A stretch of 19,946 nt of DNA from an uncultured Clostridia bacterium (GCA_949289625.1 CASEPH010000249.1:1-19946), one strand, 5' to 3'; numbered from the stretch's first letter, positions 1 through 7,477 are shown. Notes: generated by a model not told the origin, from the letters alone. Made by a program: numbers and translations.

Positions 1-63
1 CTATCTGCCGCTCCTGTATAACCTCCGGGACAGGGGTGTGAACTCTCCGCACAGCGCAGATAG
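1..63 (+). other. Possible structured RNA domain at left edge
   Basis: The first and last eight bases pair perfectly (CTATCTGC, 1-8, with GCAGATAG, 56-63). Inside lie a 7-bp helix (11-17 with 30-36, one G-U) and a 4-bp helix (37-40 with 50-53), giving a three-way-junction-like fold. It may extend left of the window. No known riboswitch class is recognised. It could be the end of an upstream transcript or a leader for the small ORF at 109. CCTTT at 64-68 could pair with AAAGG of the ribosome site at 98-104, so translational control is possible but unproven. Confidence 0.3.
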
Positions 64-108
64 CCTTTGTCAAGGTGCATTTTGCTCTTACGCTTATAAA
101 GGAGAAGT

Positions 109-171
109 ATGAGCCCCATATTTCTGCATCTGTTATGCAAAAAAGAAAGAAACACAATATATAGATTTTAG
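109..171 (+). CDS. Possible 20-codon small ORF (leader-peptide-like)
   Basis: An ATG with the ribosome site AAAGGAG (98-104, spacing only 4 nt) opens a 20-residue reading frame that ends at TAG just before the promoter at 175. The product is hydrophobic at the N-terminus (MSPIFLHLL) and basic after it. No family is recognised. The good ribosome site and the paired RNA upstream are the only support; it may be a leader peptide or chance. Confidence 0.25.
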   Translation: MSPIFLHLLCKKERNTIYRF

Positions 172-174
172 TTG

Positions 175-203
175 TTGACAAAACCTAAATATTGTGGTAT
201 CTT
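175..203 (+). promoter_or_regulatory. Sigma-70-type promoter ahead of structured RNA
   Basis: A perfect -35 TTGACA (175-180) is separated by 17 nt from TATCTT (198-203), which is preceded by TG one base upstream (195-196), making an extended -10. The predicted transcription start is near 210. The first thing transcribed would be the structured RNA at 210-464. No other convincing promoter was seen before the first genes of the main block. Confidence 0.6.
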
Positions 204-209
204 TCTTCT

Positions 210-464
210 GTAATTGATTGTTTGTGCGCTCCTCTCTTGAGGGTAGGTCGTTTTGAGCGGCCTATGAGCGATGGGTATCGCATTGCACACGTTGTTAGGT
301 TTGTACGGTTAGTCAGCAGGATCGGTGCGCCCTTTGGCGTATTGCTGCTGATATTTTGTTTTTTATAGGGGTTCGCCCCAACGCTTTAAGCGGGAATGAC
401 TGAAGCTCTCCGAACGGTGAGCGGGATCGGCGTCTGCCGGTGTTCAGTTGTTCCCGCTTTTTTT
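210..464 (+). ncRNA. Candidate structured RNA of about 255 nt (sRNA or leader)
   Basis: The stretch has its own promoter and ends in an intrinsic terminator, with no good ORF between. Helices seen are as follows. Helix 223-228 with 284-289 encloses two hairpins: 244-250 with 258-264 (7 bp) and 268-272 with 277-281 (GCGAT, loop GGGT). A long hairpin at 313-351 has 7 bp, a 3-nt bulge, then 9 bp including wobbles and a CTTT loop. GGGG-TTCG-CCCC lies at 368-379. A 17-bp helix (388-404 with 443-459) encloses two more hairpins. It could be a stand-alone small RNA, an antisense-type copy-control RNA, or an attenuator leader for the operon. No known RNA family is recognised. Confidence 0.5.
388..464 (+). 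terminator. Y-shaped intrinsic terminator
   Basis: AAGCGGGAATGACTGAA (388-404) pairs along its whole length with 443-459, using two wobbles. The helix encloses two hairpins (405-411 with 416-422, one mismatch; 426-431 with 436-441) and is followed by seven T (458-464). This branched form is unusual for an intrinsic terminator and may be switchable. It lies 58 bases before the first ORF of the operon, so it would either end a small RNA or attenuate the operon. Confidence 0.7.
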
Positions 465-521
465 ATTTGCCCAAACGCCGAAAGGCTTTGAGGATATATC
501 AAAAACGAAAGGAGCAGCAGT

Positions 522-713
522 ATGAAACGAAGAAAGAGATGGAGACCCGGTGGCCGTCCCAGACTTCCCACGGGAACCAAGGGCGGAAACCGCAGGCGGC
601 AGAAGATCGAGATGCAGAACCTGATCGGTGGAAAGGGGGAAATTACCTTTGACGCAGACCTTGGAGTATCAGCCGCTGGTGCTGGTGGAAACAGAAAATC
701 TTTCGCGGGATGA
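522..713 (+). CDS. Small basic ORF overlapping the YqaJ start
   Basis: ATG 522 follows a good ribosome site (AAAGGAG, 508-514, spacing 7). The 63-residue product begins with a very basic, Arg/Lys/Gly-rich stretch (MKRRKRWRPGGRPRLP), as in small nucleic-acid-binding proteins, and then becomes Gly/Ala-rich. The last 65 bases overlap the start of the YqaJ gene in another frame, so only the first 40 or so residues look like dedicated coding sequence. No family is recognised. It may be a real small protein, or its translation may serve to couple expression to the YqaJ gene. Confidence 0.4.
   Translation: MKRRKRWRPGGRPRLPTGTKGGNRRRQKIEMQNLIGGKGEITFDADLGVSAAGAGGNRKSFAG
632..639 (+). promoter_or_regulatory. 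Ribosome site favouring TTG 649 as YqaJ start
   Basis: AAAGGGGG lies 9 nt before TTG 649, in frame with the YqaJ gene. The earlier in-frame GTG 628 has no purine-rich site, and a stop codon at 622 prevents further extension. The protein would begin MTQTLEYQPLVL, leading straight into the conserved domain. Confidence 0.5.
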
Positions 714-1698
714 ATGGCTTGCCTACCGGCGCCGAGGCATCGGTGGCAGTGACGCCGCCGCAGTCCTGGGCATCTCGCCATTCCGTACCGGCCGGGATCT
801 CTACTTCGATAAGCGCGGTATTGCCGTGCCTGACGATGAGGAGAACTGGGTGGCAAAGGAAGTCGGCAATCTGCTGGAGGACCTGGTAGCCCGGATCTTT
901 TCCAAAAAGACCGGCCTGCAGGTTTTCAAGCGCCCGTATATGTTCCAGCACCCGCACTATCCCTGGATGCTGGCAGATCTGGACTATTTGGTGGAACTCC
1001 CGGACGGTACCTTTGCCATCCTTGAGTGCAAAACAACCAACTACAACGCCCGGGACAAGTGGTGGAGCGACGGCGTGGAGACCGTGCCGGTGTACTACGA
1101 GGCACAGGGACGGCACTACATGGCCGTTGTCAACCTGAGCCGCGTGTACTTCTGCTGCCTCTACGGCAACAACGAGGATGAGGTCATCATCCGGCACATC
1201 GACCGGGACATGGCCTATGAGCAGGAGCTGATCGCGCTGGAGGATATCTTCTGGCACGACCATGTGCTTGCCGAAAATCCCCCGGACTACACCGAGGATG
1301 GTGAGCTGATCCTGGAAAGCCTGCGCAGAAATCTGGGCCCAGCCAACACGGCGGCGCCGCCCGTGGTGCTTACGCCGCCTCAGTCGGTCAGGGTCACACG
1401 GTTTTTGGAACTGCAGGCGGAGAAGAGCGTCTGGGATGCCGAGGTCAAGGCATTGGAAAAAGAGATGCAGCGGATGAAGGCGCTGATCGTGGCCGATATG
1501 GGTACCAGCTGTACCGCCACCTATGAGGACGCCAACGGCGGCTATACCGTGACCTACAACCCCTACCAGAAGGCCGGCATCGCAAAAGCCGATCTGGAGC
1601 GGATGAAGGAACTCCACCCGGACATCTACGCGGAGTATGTCACGGTGTCGGAGAGCAGAAGATTTCATGTGAAGCGCACTGTGCCCGACGCGGCATAG
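649..1698 (+). CDS. YqaJ-type viral recombinase (exonuclease)
   Basis: This 349-residue protein belongs to the YqaJ/lambda-exonuclease nuclease family, which resects double-stranded DNA ends to leave 3' single strands for an annealing protein. Residues are numbered from TTG 649. The hallmark GGSDAAAVLG lies near residue 33, and a GNLLEDLVARIF helix follows. The catalytic core is D112 (in LADLDYLV) with E126-x-K128 (ILECKTT), followed by the VYYEAQGRHYMAV helix with the conserved Gln. A charged, likely coiled segment (about 255-290) and a short C-terminal domain follow. The start is uncertain: GTG 628 is an alternative 7 codons upstream. Next downstream is recD2, and a candidate annealing partner is one gene further. 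Confidence 0.93.
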   Translation: MTQTLEYQPLVLVETENLSRDEWLAYRRRGIGGSDAAAVLGISPFRTGRDLYFDKRGIAVPDDEENWVAKEVGNLLEDLVARIFSKKTGLQVFKRPYMFQHPHYPWMLADLDYLVELPDGTFAILECKTTNYNARDKWWSDGVETVPVYYEAQGRHYMAVVNLSRVYFCCLYGNNEDEVIIRHIDRDMAYEQELIALEDIFWHDHVLAENPPDYTEDGELILESLRRNLGPANTAAPPVVLTPPQSVRVTRFLELQAEKSVWDAEVKALEKEMQRMKALIVADMGTSCTATYEDANGGYTVTYNPYQKAGIAKADLERMKELHPDIYAEYVTVSESRRFHVKRTVPDAA

Positions 1699-1724
1699 AA
1701 AATCAACGGAGGTGACGCAAAGCA

Positions 1725-4013
1725 ATGGGTATCGTAGCGGCATTTGATAAGGTTCTGTTTTTCAACGCCGCCAGCAAGTACACCATCCTGCGGATGAAGA
1801 CCGCAGACATTATGATCCCCCAGGAGGCTCGTAGCCCCTACACCTACCGAGACCATCTGATCCGGTTCACGGCGGTGGGGTATGACCTGCCGCAGACCGA
1901 TGCGGTGAAGATGGAGATGGACGGCATCTGGGAAAAGGGCAAGTACGGCTGCCAGCTTCAGGTGGAGCAGTGGCGCGAGATCGTGCCGCCCACTCTTGAG
2001 GGCATCCGGGGCTATCTCTCTTCCGGCCTGCTGAAAGGCATCGGGGAAAAGACCGCCGACGCCATCGTGCAGCGGTTTGGTGTGGACTCCCTCTATGTTC
2101 TGGAGAACCAGCCGGAGCGCCTGCTGGAGATCCGGGGCATCACGGAAGAGCGTTTGGAGGAGATCAAGACAGGCTATGCGGAGAGCAAGGTCATGCGTGA
2201 CCTAATGACCCTGCTGGCCCCGTTCAAGGTGACGCCTACAACCGCCATGAAGATCTATCAGCACTTTGGACCAGGCGGCGTATCCCTGCTGCGGGAAAGC
2301 CCCTTCCGTCTCTGCCAGATCCCCGGGTTTGGGTTTAAGAAGGTAGACGCCATCGTGCAGAAGTCGGGCGGCGACCTTCACGACCCCATGCGGATACAGG
2401 GGGCGCTGTTCTACGCATTGGAACAGTCCCGCAACAGCGGCGGCCATCTCTACATGGAGGCGGAGAAGCTGGTCAAAAACTCTCTGGGGCTTCTGAATGA
2501 GAAAATCCCTCTCCCGGAGCTGCGACTGAGCCAGCAGCAGGTAGAGAAGGAGCTTCAGGCGATGGTACTGACCGATGTGGTGGTCGTGAGCAAGGGCAAC
2601 ATCTATCTGCCCCATGTATTCACGCAGGAGAGTGAGACGGCCTGCAAGGCGGTCCAGATGCTTCTGGAGGTTCCCGAGCCGGTCAACCTCACCGCCGCAA
2701 TGGCGCGGGTGAAGAGCCGGCTGGGTATCACACTCTCCAAAAAGCAGAGTGAAGGCGTGGAGACAGTGTACCGCAAAAATCTGTCCATCATCACCGGCGG
2801 TCCCGGCACCGGCAAGAGTACCGTGCTGAAAGCGGTGGTTGAGACATACCGCCTGCTCTATCCGGGCAAGACCATCACGCTGGGCGCGCCCACCGGCAAG
2901 GCCAGCCGCCGCATGGCGCAGACCACCGGCATCGAAAACGCCCAGACGCTGCACAGTATTCTGGGGCTGCATGGCGAGGATTCCGGCTGGAAGAAGAAAA
3001 AACCGCTGGACACCGACCTGCTGATCGTGGATGAAGCGTCTATGATGGACATGTGGCTGACGCATCAGCTTTTCATGCGGCTGCGCCCCGGGACAAAGGT
3101 TCTGCTGGTGGGCGACGCCGATCAGCTGGAGAGCGTGGGCGCCGGCAATGTGTTCCAGAAGCTGATCGAAAGCGGTCTTGTGCCGGTCACGGTGCTGGAC
3201 GAGATCTTCCGTCAGGCCAAGGACAGCCTCATCGCCTACAACGCCAAGTTCATCAACGAGGGCAACAGCGACCTCTTTTATGGGACAGACTTTTCGTTTA
3301 TCCGGGCAGACACCCAACCGGAAGCTGCGGAGATGATCCGCAAGCTCTATAAGGAGGAAGTTGCCCGGAGCGGCATTGAGAGCGTTCAGATCCTGTCTCC
3401 GTTCCGCTCGGAGGGCGAGGCGTCTGCCCAGGCATTGAACGAGGCCATCCGGGAGGATGTCAACCCTGCGGGACAGGGCCAGCCGGAAGTCATGTTCGGC
3501 GGCCGTCTGTACCGTTTGGCTGACCGTGTAATGCAGACCAGGAACAACTATGACCTGCAACTGTGCGACCGCAGGGGCAAGCTGGTCTCCACCGGCGTGT
3601 TCAACGGCGAGATCGGTACGGTGTGCCGGATACAGCCCGGCACGGTCACAGTGGATTTTGACGGACGATTTGCCAATTATCCGTTGGAGAGCCTGAACGA
3701 ACTGGAGCTGGCCCACGCCTCTACCATCCATAAGGCGCAGGGGTCAGAGTGCGACACGGTGATCATCCCCCTGTTGGGAGCACACCGTATCCTGCTGTCC
3801 TGCAACCTGCTCTACACCGCCATCACCCGTGCCAAATCCCGTGTGTGGCTGGTGGGACAGAAAAAGGCGCTGTTTATGGCGATCCATAAGAAAGGCAACG
3901 GCAAGCGCAACACACTGCTGGACGAGCGGATGAAGCTCTACCACCATACGCTGCTGTGTAAGAACGGCCCGGACGCTGAGACCGGGCATGAACCAATGAA
4001 AAAAGCTGGTTAA
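1725..4013 (+). CDS. RecD2-type SF1B DNA helicase
   Basis: This 762-residue helicase has the RecD2/TraA-like architecture and would unwind DNA 5' to 3' in repair or replication of the element. After an N-terminal OB-like region, residues about 95-200 carry helix-hairpin-helix repeats (LKGIGEKTADAIVQRFG). The ATPase core follows: Walker A GGPGTGKST (358-366, K364), Walker B with D436-E437 (LLIVDEASM), a TIHKAQGSE motif near residue 668, and motif VI YTAITRAKSRVWLVG near 696. Length is normal for the family. ATG 1725 has a strong site GGAGGTGA (1709-1716, spacing 8). It lies 26 bases after the YqaJ gene, and both enzymes plausibly act on the same DNA ends. Confidence 0.95.
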   Translation: MGIVAAFDKVLFFNAASKYTILRMKTADIMIPQEARSPYTYRDHLIRFTAVGYDLPQTDAVKMEMDGIWEKGKYGCQLQVEQWREIVPPTLEGIRGYLSSGLLKGIGEKTADAIVQRFGVDSLYVLENQPERLLEIRGITEERLEEIKTGYAESKVMRDLMTLLAPFKVTPTTAMKIYQHFGPGGVSLLRESPFRLCQIPGFGFKKVDAIVQKSGGDLHDPMRIQGALFYALEQSRNSGGHLYMEAEKLVKNSLGLLNEKIPLPELRLSQQQVEKELQAMVLTDVVVVSKGNIYLPHVFTQESETACKAVQMLLEVPEPVNLTAAMARVKSRLGITLSKKQSEGVETVYRKNLSIITGGPGTGKSTVLKAVVETYRLLYPGKTITLGAPTGKASRRMAQTTGIENAQTLHSILGLHGEDSGWKKKKPLDTDLLIVDEASMMDMWLTHQLFMRLRPGTKVLLVGDADQLESVGAGNVFQKLIESGLVPVTVLDEIFRQAKDSLIAYNAKFINEGNSDLFYGTDFSFIRADTQPEAAEMIRKLYKEEVARSGIESVQILSPFRSEGEASAQALNEAIREDVNPAGQGQPEVMFGGRLYRLADRVMQTRNNYDLQLCDRRGKLVSTGVFNGEIGTVCRIQPGTVTVDFDGRFANYPLESLNELELAHASTIHKAQGSECDTVIIPLLGAHRILLSCNLLYTAITRAKSRVWLVGQKKALFMAIHKKGNGKRNTLLDERMKLYHHTLLCKNGPDAETGHEPMKKAG

Positions 4014-4016
4014 AAG

Positions 4017-4062
4017 GAGATGCGCGTGCAGAAAAAGCACAGGTATCTCTTATTTTATTTTT
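4017..4062 (+). terminator. Hairpin with T-rich tail after recD2
   Basis: GAGAT (4017-4021) pairs with ATCTC (4045-4049), extended by a G-U and a C-G pair. After a small internal loop, GTGC (4026-4029) pairs with GCAC (4037-4040) around a 7-nt loop. The tail TTATTTTATTTTT is T-rich but interrupted. It could be a partial terminator inside the operon, an RNA-processing signal, or a 3'-end stabiliser. It overlaps a possible 17-codon ORF. Confidence 0.45.
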
Positions 4063-4079
4063 ATGAAGGGAGTTTCTGA
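4026..4079 (+). CDS. Possible 17-codon upstream ORF before the annealing-protein gene
   Basis: GTG 4026 follows AAAAGGAG (4012-4019) at 6 nt spacing. It opens a 17-residue frame (VQKKHRYLLFYFYEGSF) that ends at TGA 4077-4079, one base before ATG 4081. Translating it would unfold the hairpin at 4017-4049 and deliver ribosomes to the next start. No homology is claimed; it may be chance. Confidence 0.2.
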   Translation: MQKKHRYLLFYFYEGSF

Positions 4080-4080
4080 A

Positions 4081-5193
4081 ATGAACGAAAACACGATCCT
4101 CAAATCCGTACCCGCCGCCGGCGCTCTGCGAAAGGTGCCGGGCTTCGACCCGCTCAAGCACCTGCGCACGACGACTTCCCACAAGACGGGTGAAAAAGTG
4201 CTGAAGCTGGACCTGCCCTTTAAGAAGCTCTGGTTCCGCCTGGCCTGCCCCAATGGCAGGATGCTGCTCAAGCCCCTGCGGATCACCGACCAGATGGCGA
4301 TCTTCGAGGCCAAGGTCTTTCTCAGCAAGGATGATCCCACGCCCATCAGCAACTTCACCTCTACCCAGATGGCGAAGGATGTCCCCGGTGGGCTGTATAT
4401 CCGCGCCGCCCAGGACGAAGCGCTGAACGAGGCGCTGGACAACGCCGGTTTCGGTATCCAGCTCTGTGATGTGATCCAGGTATCCGATGGCAGCCAGTAC
4501 GGGTCCGAGATCCCGCTGGCGCAGGTGGAAGCCGCCCGGCAAGCCACACAGCAGAACCAGACCGCGGCAGTGGATGCCGCCACTATCCAAACGGTGGAGG
4601 CTGAAACGCCTGCCCAGCCTGCGGCTGCCAACAATGCATCTGTCCAGATGGCAGCGCCCATTGTTTCCGAGATGCCCGCCGCCGAGCCGCTGGTCACTGA
4701 GGAAGTGGCAGCCACTGAGCCTGTCGCCGCTGAGTCTGCCGAACCCATGGCCGATCCCGCCCCGATGGAGCAGGAGCCGGTGGGAGCGCAGGCAGCTGTG
4801 GCTGAGACGGTTGACCCCGCGCCCACCGCTGACGGGCAGACCGGCGCCGTCATCATCGAGCTGCCGCAGCCGGATACCAACGAGGCGCCTGCCGCCCCCA
4901 TTATGGAGACCGACACCTTTGAAGCTGCGGAAGTGGTGGAAGATGCGGCCGCGCCTACGGCCTACACGGCGGATATGTCCGTGGAGGATATCTGCGAGCG
5001 CATGACGCTGGACGATGCCAGAAGCGTCGTGGTAGACATCGGCACCTGCAAGGGCTGGACGCTGGAGCAGGTCGCTGAGCGGAGGGCGCCCAGCCTGAAG
5101 TTCTATGTGCGCGGCTGCAGTGACGCCAACAATATCCTGAAGGCTGCCGCCACCCTGCTGCTGACCGATCTGGAGCAGAAAAAGGCCGGATAA
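4081..5193 (+). CDS. Candidate single-strand annealing-type protein, 370 aa
   Basis: I do not recognise a named family with certainty. The N-terminal domain (1-150) is compact and contains YIRAAQDEALNEALDNAGFG at 106-125. This resembles the Ala-rich helix followed by AlxxAGFG seen near the end of the core of Rad52/Sak/ERF-like annealing proteins. A low-complexity Ala/Pro/Glu/Thr linker spans about 150-295, typical of proteins that tether domains. A small C-terminal domain (about 297-370, with IGTCKGWTLEQVAE) resembles the short tail module of some phage recombination proteins. Context supports the idea: a YqaJ nuclease and RecD2 lie immediately upstream and no other annealing protein is visible. 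ATG 4081 is preferred over in-frame ATG 4063 because AAGGGAG lies 8 nt before it. The function is inference. Confidence 0.6.
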   Translation: MNENTILKSVPAAGALRKVPGFDPLKHLRTTTSHKTGEKVLKLDLPFKKLWFRLACPNGRMLLKPLRITDQMAIFEAKVFLSKDDPTPISNFTSTQMAKDVPGGLYIRAAQDEALNEALDNAGFGIQLCDVIQVSDGSQYGSEIPLAQVEAARQATQQNQTAAVDAATIQTVEAETPAQPAAANNASVQMAAPIVSEMPAAEPLVTEEVAATEPVAAESAEPMADPAPMEQEPVGAQAAVAETVDPAPTADGQTGAVIIELPQPDTNEAPAAPIMETDTFEAAEVVEDAAAPTAYTADMSVEDICERMTLDDARSVVVDIGTCKGWTLEQVAERRAPSLKFYVRGCSDANNILKAAATLLLTDLEQKKAG

Positions 5194-5201
5194 CCACAAG
5201 C

Positions 5202-5215
5202 GCCGCTTCTGCGGC
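5202..5215 (+). other. Intergenic hairpin GCCGC-TTCT-GCGGC
   Basis: A perfect 5-bp GC-rich stem with a TTCT loop lies between the stop at 5193 and the next ribosome site. There is no T-run, so it is not a terminator. It is one of a series of hairpins sitting just ahead of start sites in this operon. Confidence 0.45.
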
Positions 5216-5225
5216 AAATGCTGAT

Positions 5226-5233
5226 GGAAGGAG
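5226..5233 (+). promoter_or_regulatory. Oddly placed ribosome site touching the start codon
   Basis: GGAAGGAG directly abuts ATG 5234, the only ATG near the start of the primase-like frame; a stop codon lies just upstream at 5222. The spacing is too short for a normal start. Either initiation is weak or coupled, or a non-canonical codon a few triplets downstream (for example ATC 5243) is used. Confidence 0.35.
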
Positions 5234-7477
5234 ATGGTCCCTATCGGCTTTCAATCAACGGACTTTCCCTTCACCATTCTGGATGTGGCCCACCTCCTCC
5301 GCCTGAACATCAGGCGGAGGGGGACGGACCATGTATATGTGGACTGTCCGATCTGCGGAGACAAGCGCGGCAAGATGAATCTGAACATCAAAAAGAATGT
5401 CTGGCGCTGCAATTACTGCGACGAAGGCGGCGGGATGCTGGCGCTGTACGCCAAAGTGTACGGCATCAGCAACTCAGACGCCTACCGGGAGATCTGCGAC
5501 ACCCTGCAGACCGGTGATTTCGCACCGGATTATGAGGTCAAGGGCAAAGCAGCGGAGGCAAAGGAAATGCCGGAAGCGGAGCGGGCGTCTGTTCAGACGA
5601 TCCACCAAACGCTGTCTATGCTGCTGTCCATGCTGTCATTGACGGAGAAGCACCGGGAGCATCTGCGCACCGTGCGGGGGCTCTCCGATGCCGAGATCGA
5701 AAAGTTCGGGTTCAAAAGCACCCCGCCTGCCTACCTCTGCCGCTCACTCACAGAACGGCTGATGAAGCAGGGCTGCATTGTCGAGGGTGTTCCAGGCTTT
5801 TATATCAACGACAGTGATAAGTGGACGGTCAAGTTCCACCAGCGGACATCGGGTATCTTAATCCCGGTTCGCGGTGTGGACGGCATGATCCGGGGCGCCC
5901 AGATACGGCTGGATCATCCCATCAAGGCCAAGGATGACCCGCCGGAGAAGGACGGCACCAAGTACCTCTGGCTGGCCTCCACCGGCAAGAACAGGGGTGT
6001 TTCCTCTGAAACGCCTGTCCACTTTGTGGGCGACCCATGTGCCAGAGTGGTCTATGTGACTGAGGGCCCGCTGAAGGCGAACATCGCCCACGCCCTGATG
6101 GACCGAACCTTTGCGGCCATTGCCGGCGCCAACAATGTCGCCAAGCTGGACGAGCTGTTTGCGTTCCTCAGCCAAAGCGGCACAGAGGAGATCATCGAGA
6201 CGCAGGATATGGACAAGTACAGCAACAAGATGGTGGATAAGGGCGCGTCCAAAATCTACCTGATGGCAAGAGAGCACGGTTTGGCGTGCCGGCGTCTGAC
6301 CTGGGACCCCAACTACAAGGGGATCGACGATTGGCGCCTGGCACTCCGCCGAAAAGAAAAAGAACAGAAGGAGGCTCAGCGAATGAATTTTAAGGAAAAG
6401 TATCTGCTTGGGCTGTGCGGCCTCGAAACCATCGAGGACTGTACAGAGCGATGGCATCAGCTTCCTGAGCAGAGCATGGGACTGGTGGAGTATCTGGGAC
6501 TGACCGAGCGGGAGTACGCGGTATTCCTGCAGGGCGACTTGTCCACCACCTTCCAGTCGCTGCTGGACAGTCAGCGGCGCTATCAGAAGTTCCGCATCTA
6601 TCAGCTGGATCTGGAAAATGGGAAAACCATCCCCTTTGCCTTCGCCGGCATTGACGCGCTTCGCAAGGCAGGTCATGAACAGCCGCCCGCTTCGGAATAC
6701 CGGTTGGTGTTCGACGGCGAGATCGTCTGCCCGGCCGAGTATACGGAGCAGGATGTGCTGGAGCTGATCTGCAGCAGATACAGCGGTGAGCTGCCTGAGC
6801 ACTACCACGGGCGCAGCGTATCCCCATCCGATGTGGTGGAGCTGTGTTCGCCGCAGCAGCGCAGCTATTTCTACCGTGATAAGAAGCAGTTTGTCCCCGT
6901 CCGGTTCTCTCCCATGCTGGTCAAGAGCGGAAAAGCCGCAGCGGCAGTCACGCAGCCGACGCCGGCCATTGACGGCGAACGGCTGAAAAACGAGGTGGAC
7001 GCGCTCTCGGCGGTCATCCATGTGAGCCAAGTGCGGATCAGCGCCCAGGACGGTCAGGACCACGAAGCAGACCTTTTTGTGTTTCTCCCAAAGGGCGGGA
7101 CGCAGGAAGGGACGGTCACCTTTCAGGGCAGGACCTACGATGAGGCTTTCCAATCGCTGGTGAATACGGTCAATCAGAAGCTGTGCCGCTATACCAGGCG
7201 TGTGCGGGATATGCAAATTCTCCCCAAGACAGGAAAGCGGTATGAGGTATGCGGGCAGTGCGGGGGTACCCGGCTGTACTACTTTGAGTTCCGCACGGAC
7301 TACGCCGCTCCCGGACAGTATGACCCGGTGAACGAGGGTACGCCCACGATCACACAGGAGGATGTTCCCTACCGTGTGGGCGGCACTTACTGTATGGACT
7401 GCGGCAGCTTCTGCAATACGGAGACCCGGCTGGGAGAACCGGCCCGACCCGATGTGATGGATGATGACCGGGATTAA
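5234..7477 (+). CDS. Primase-like protein: zinc ribbon plus TOPRIM
   Basis: This 747-residue protein has a DnaG-like N-terminus, a four-cysteine zinc ribbon (C38, C41, C59, C62) in the setting CPICG...KMNLN...VWRCNYC, followed by GGGMLALY as in CHC2 primase zinc domains. A TOPRIM-like core follows: E277 in VYVTEGPLKA, then D325-x-D327 (TQDMDKYSN) and GIDDW near 366, as in primase/DUF3854-type TOPRIM proteins. The region 380-650 is unassigned. A second zinc ribbon sits at the C-terminus (CGQCGG ... CMDCGSFC, about 675-730). The likely role is primer synthesis or a related nucleotidyl or cleavage reaction for the element. The start is uncertain because the ribosome site abuts ATG 5234. It overlaps the next small gene by 17 bases. 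Confidence 0.82.
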   Translation: MVPIGFQSTDFPFTILDVAHLLRLNIRRRGTDHVYVDCPICGDKRGKMNLNIKKNVWRCNYCDEGGGMLALYAKVYGISNSDAYREICDTLQTGDFAPDYEVKGKAAEAKEMPEAERASVQTIHQTLSMLLSMLSLTEKHREHLRTVRGLSDAEIEKFGFKSTPPAYLCRSLTERLMKQGCIVEGVPGFYINDSDKWTVKFHQRTSGILIPVRGVDGMIRGAQIRLDHPIKAKDDPPEKDGTKYLWLASTGKNRGVSSETPVHFVGDPCARVVYVTEGPLKANIAHALMDRTFAAIAGANNVAKLDELFAFLSQSGTEEIIETQDMDKYSNKMVDKGASKIYLMAREHGLACRRLTWDPNYKGIDDWRLALRRKEKEQKEAQRMNFKEKYLLGLCGLETIEDCTERWHQLPEQSMGLVEYLGLTEREYAVFLQGDLSTTFQSLLDSQRRYQKFRIYQLDLENGKTIPFAFAGIDALRKAGHEQPPASEYRLVFDGEIVCPAEYTEQDVLELICSRYSGELPEHYHGRSVSPSDVVELCSPQQRSYFYRDKKQFVPVRFSPMLVKSGKAAAAVTQPTPAIDGERLKNEVDALSAVIHVSQVRISAQDGQDHEADLFVFLPKGGTQEGTVTFQGRTYDEAFQSLVNTVNQKLCRYTRRVRDMQILPKTGKRYEVCGQCGGTRLYYFEFRTDYAAPGQYDPVNEGTPTITQEDVPYRVGGTYCMDCGSFCNTETRLGEPARPDVMDDDRD

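Noticed and set aside
181..302. Long-range pairing AAACCTAA (181-188) with TTAGGTTT (295-302)
   Set aside because: The left arm lies between -35 and -10, so it would not be in the transcript started near 210.
386..856. A 156-codon minus-strand frame over the leader RNA and YqaJ start
   Set aside because: Pro/Arg-rich without motifs; it crosses the terminator and a conserved gene.
2202..3731. A 509-codon open frame on the minus strand across recD2
   Set aside because: It lies exactly opposite conserved helicase motifs, has no recognisable domain, and such long antisense frames are common in GC-rich codon-biased genes.
3874..5217. A 447-codon minus-strand frame opposite the candidate annealing protein
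   Set aside because: Gly/Ser/Arg-rich, shadow of the Ala/Pro-rich linker; no ribosome site or domain seen.
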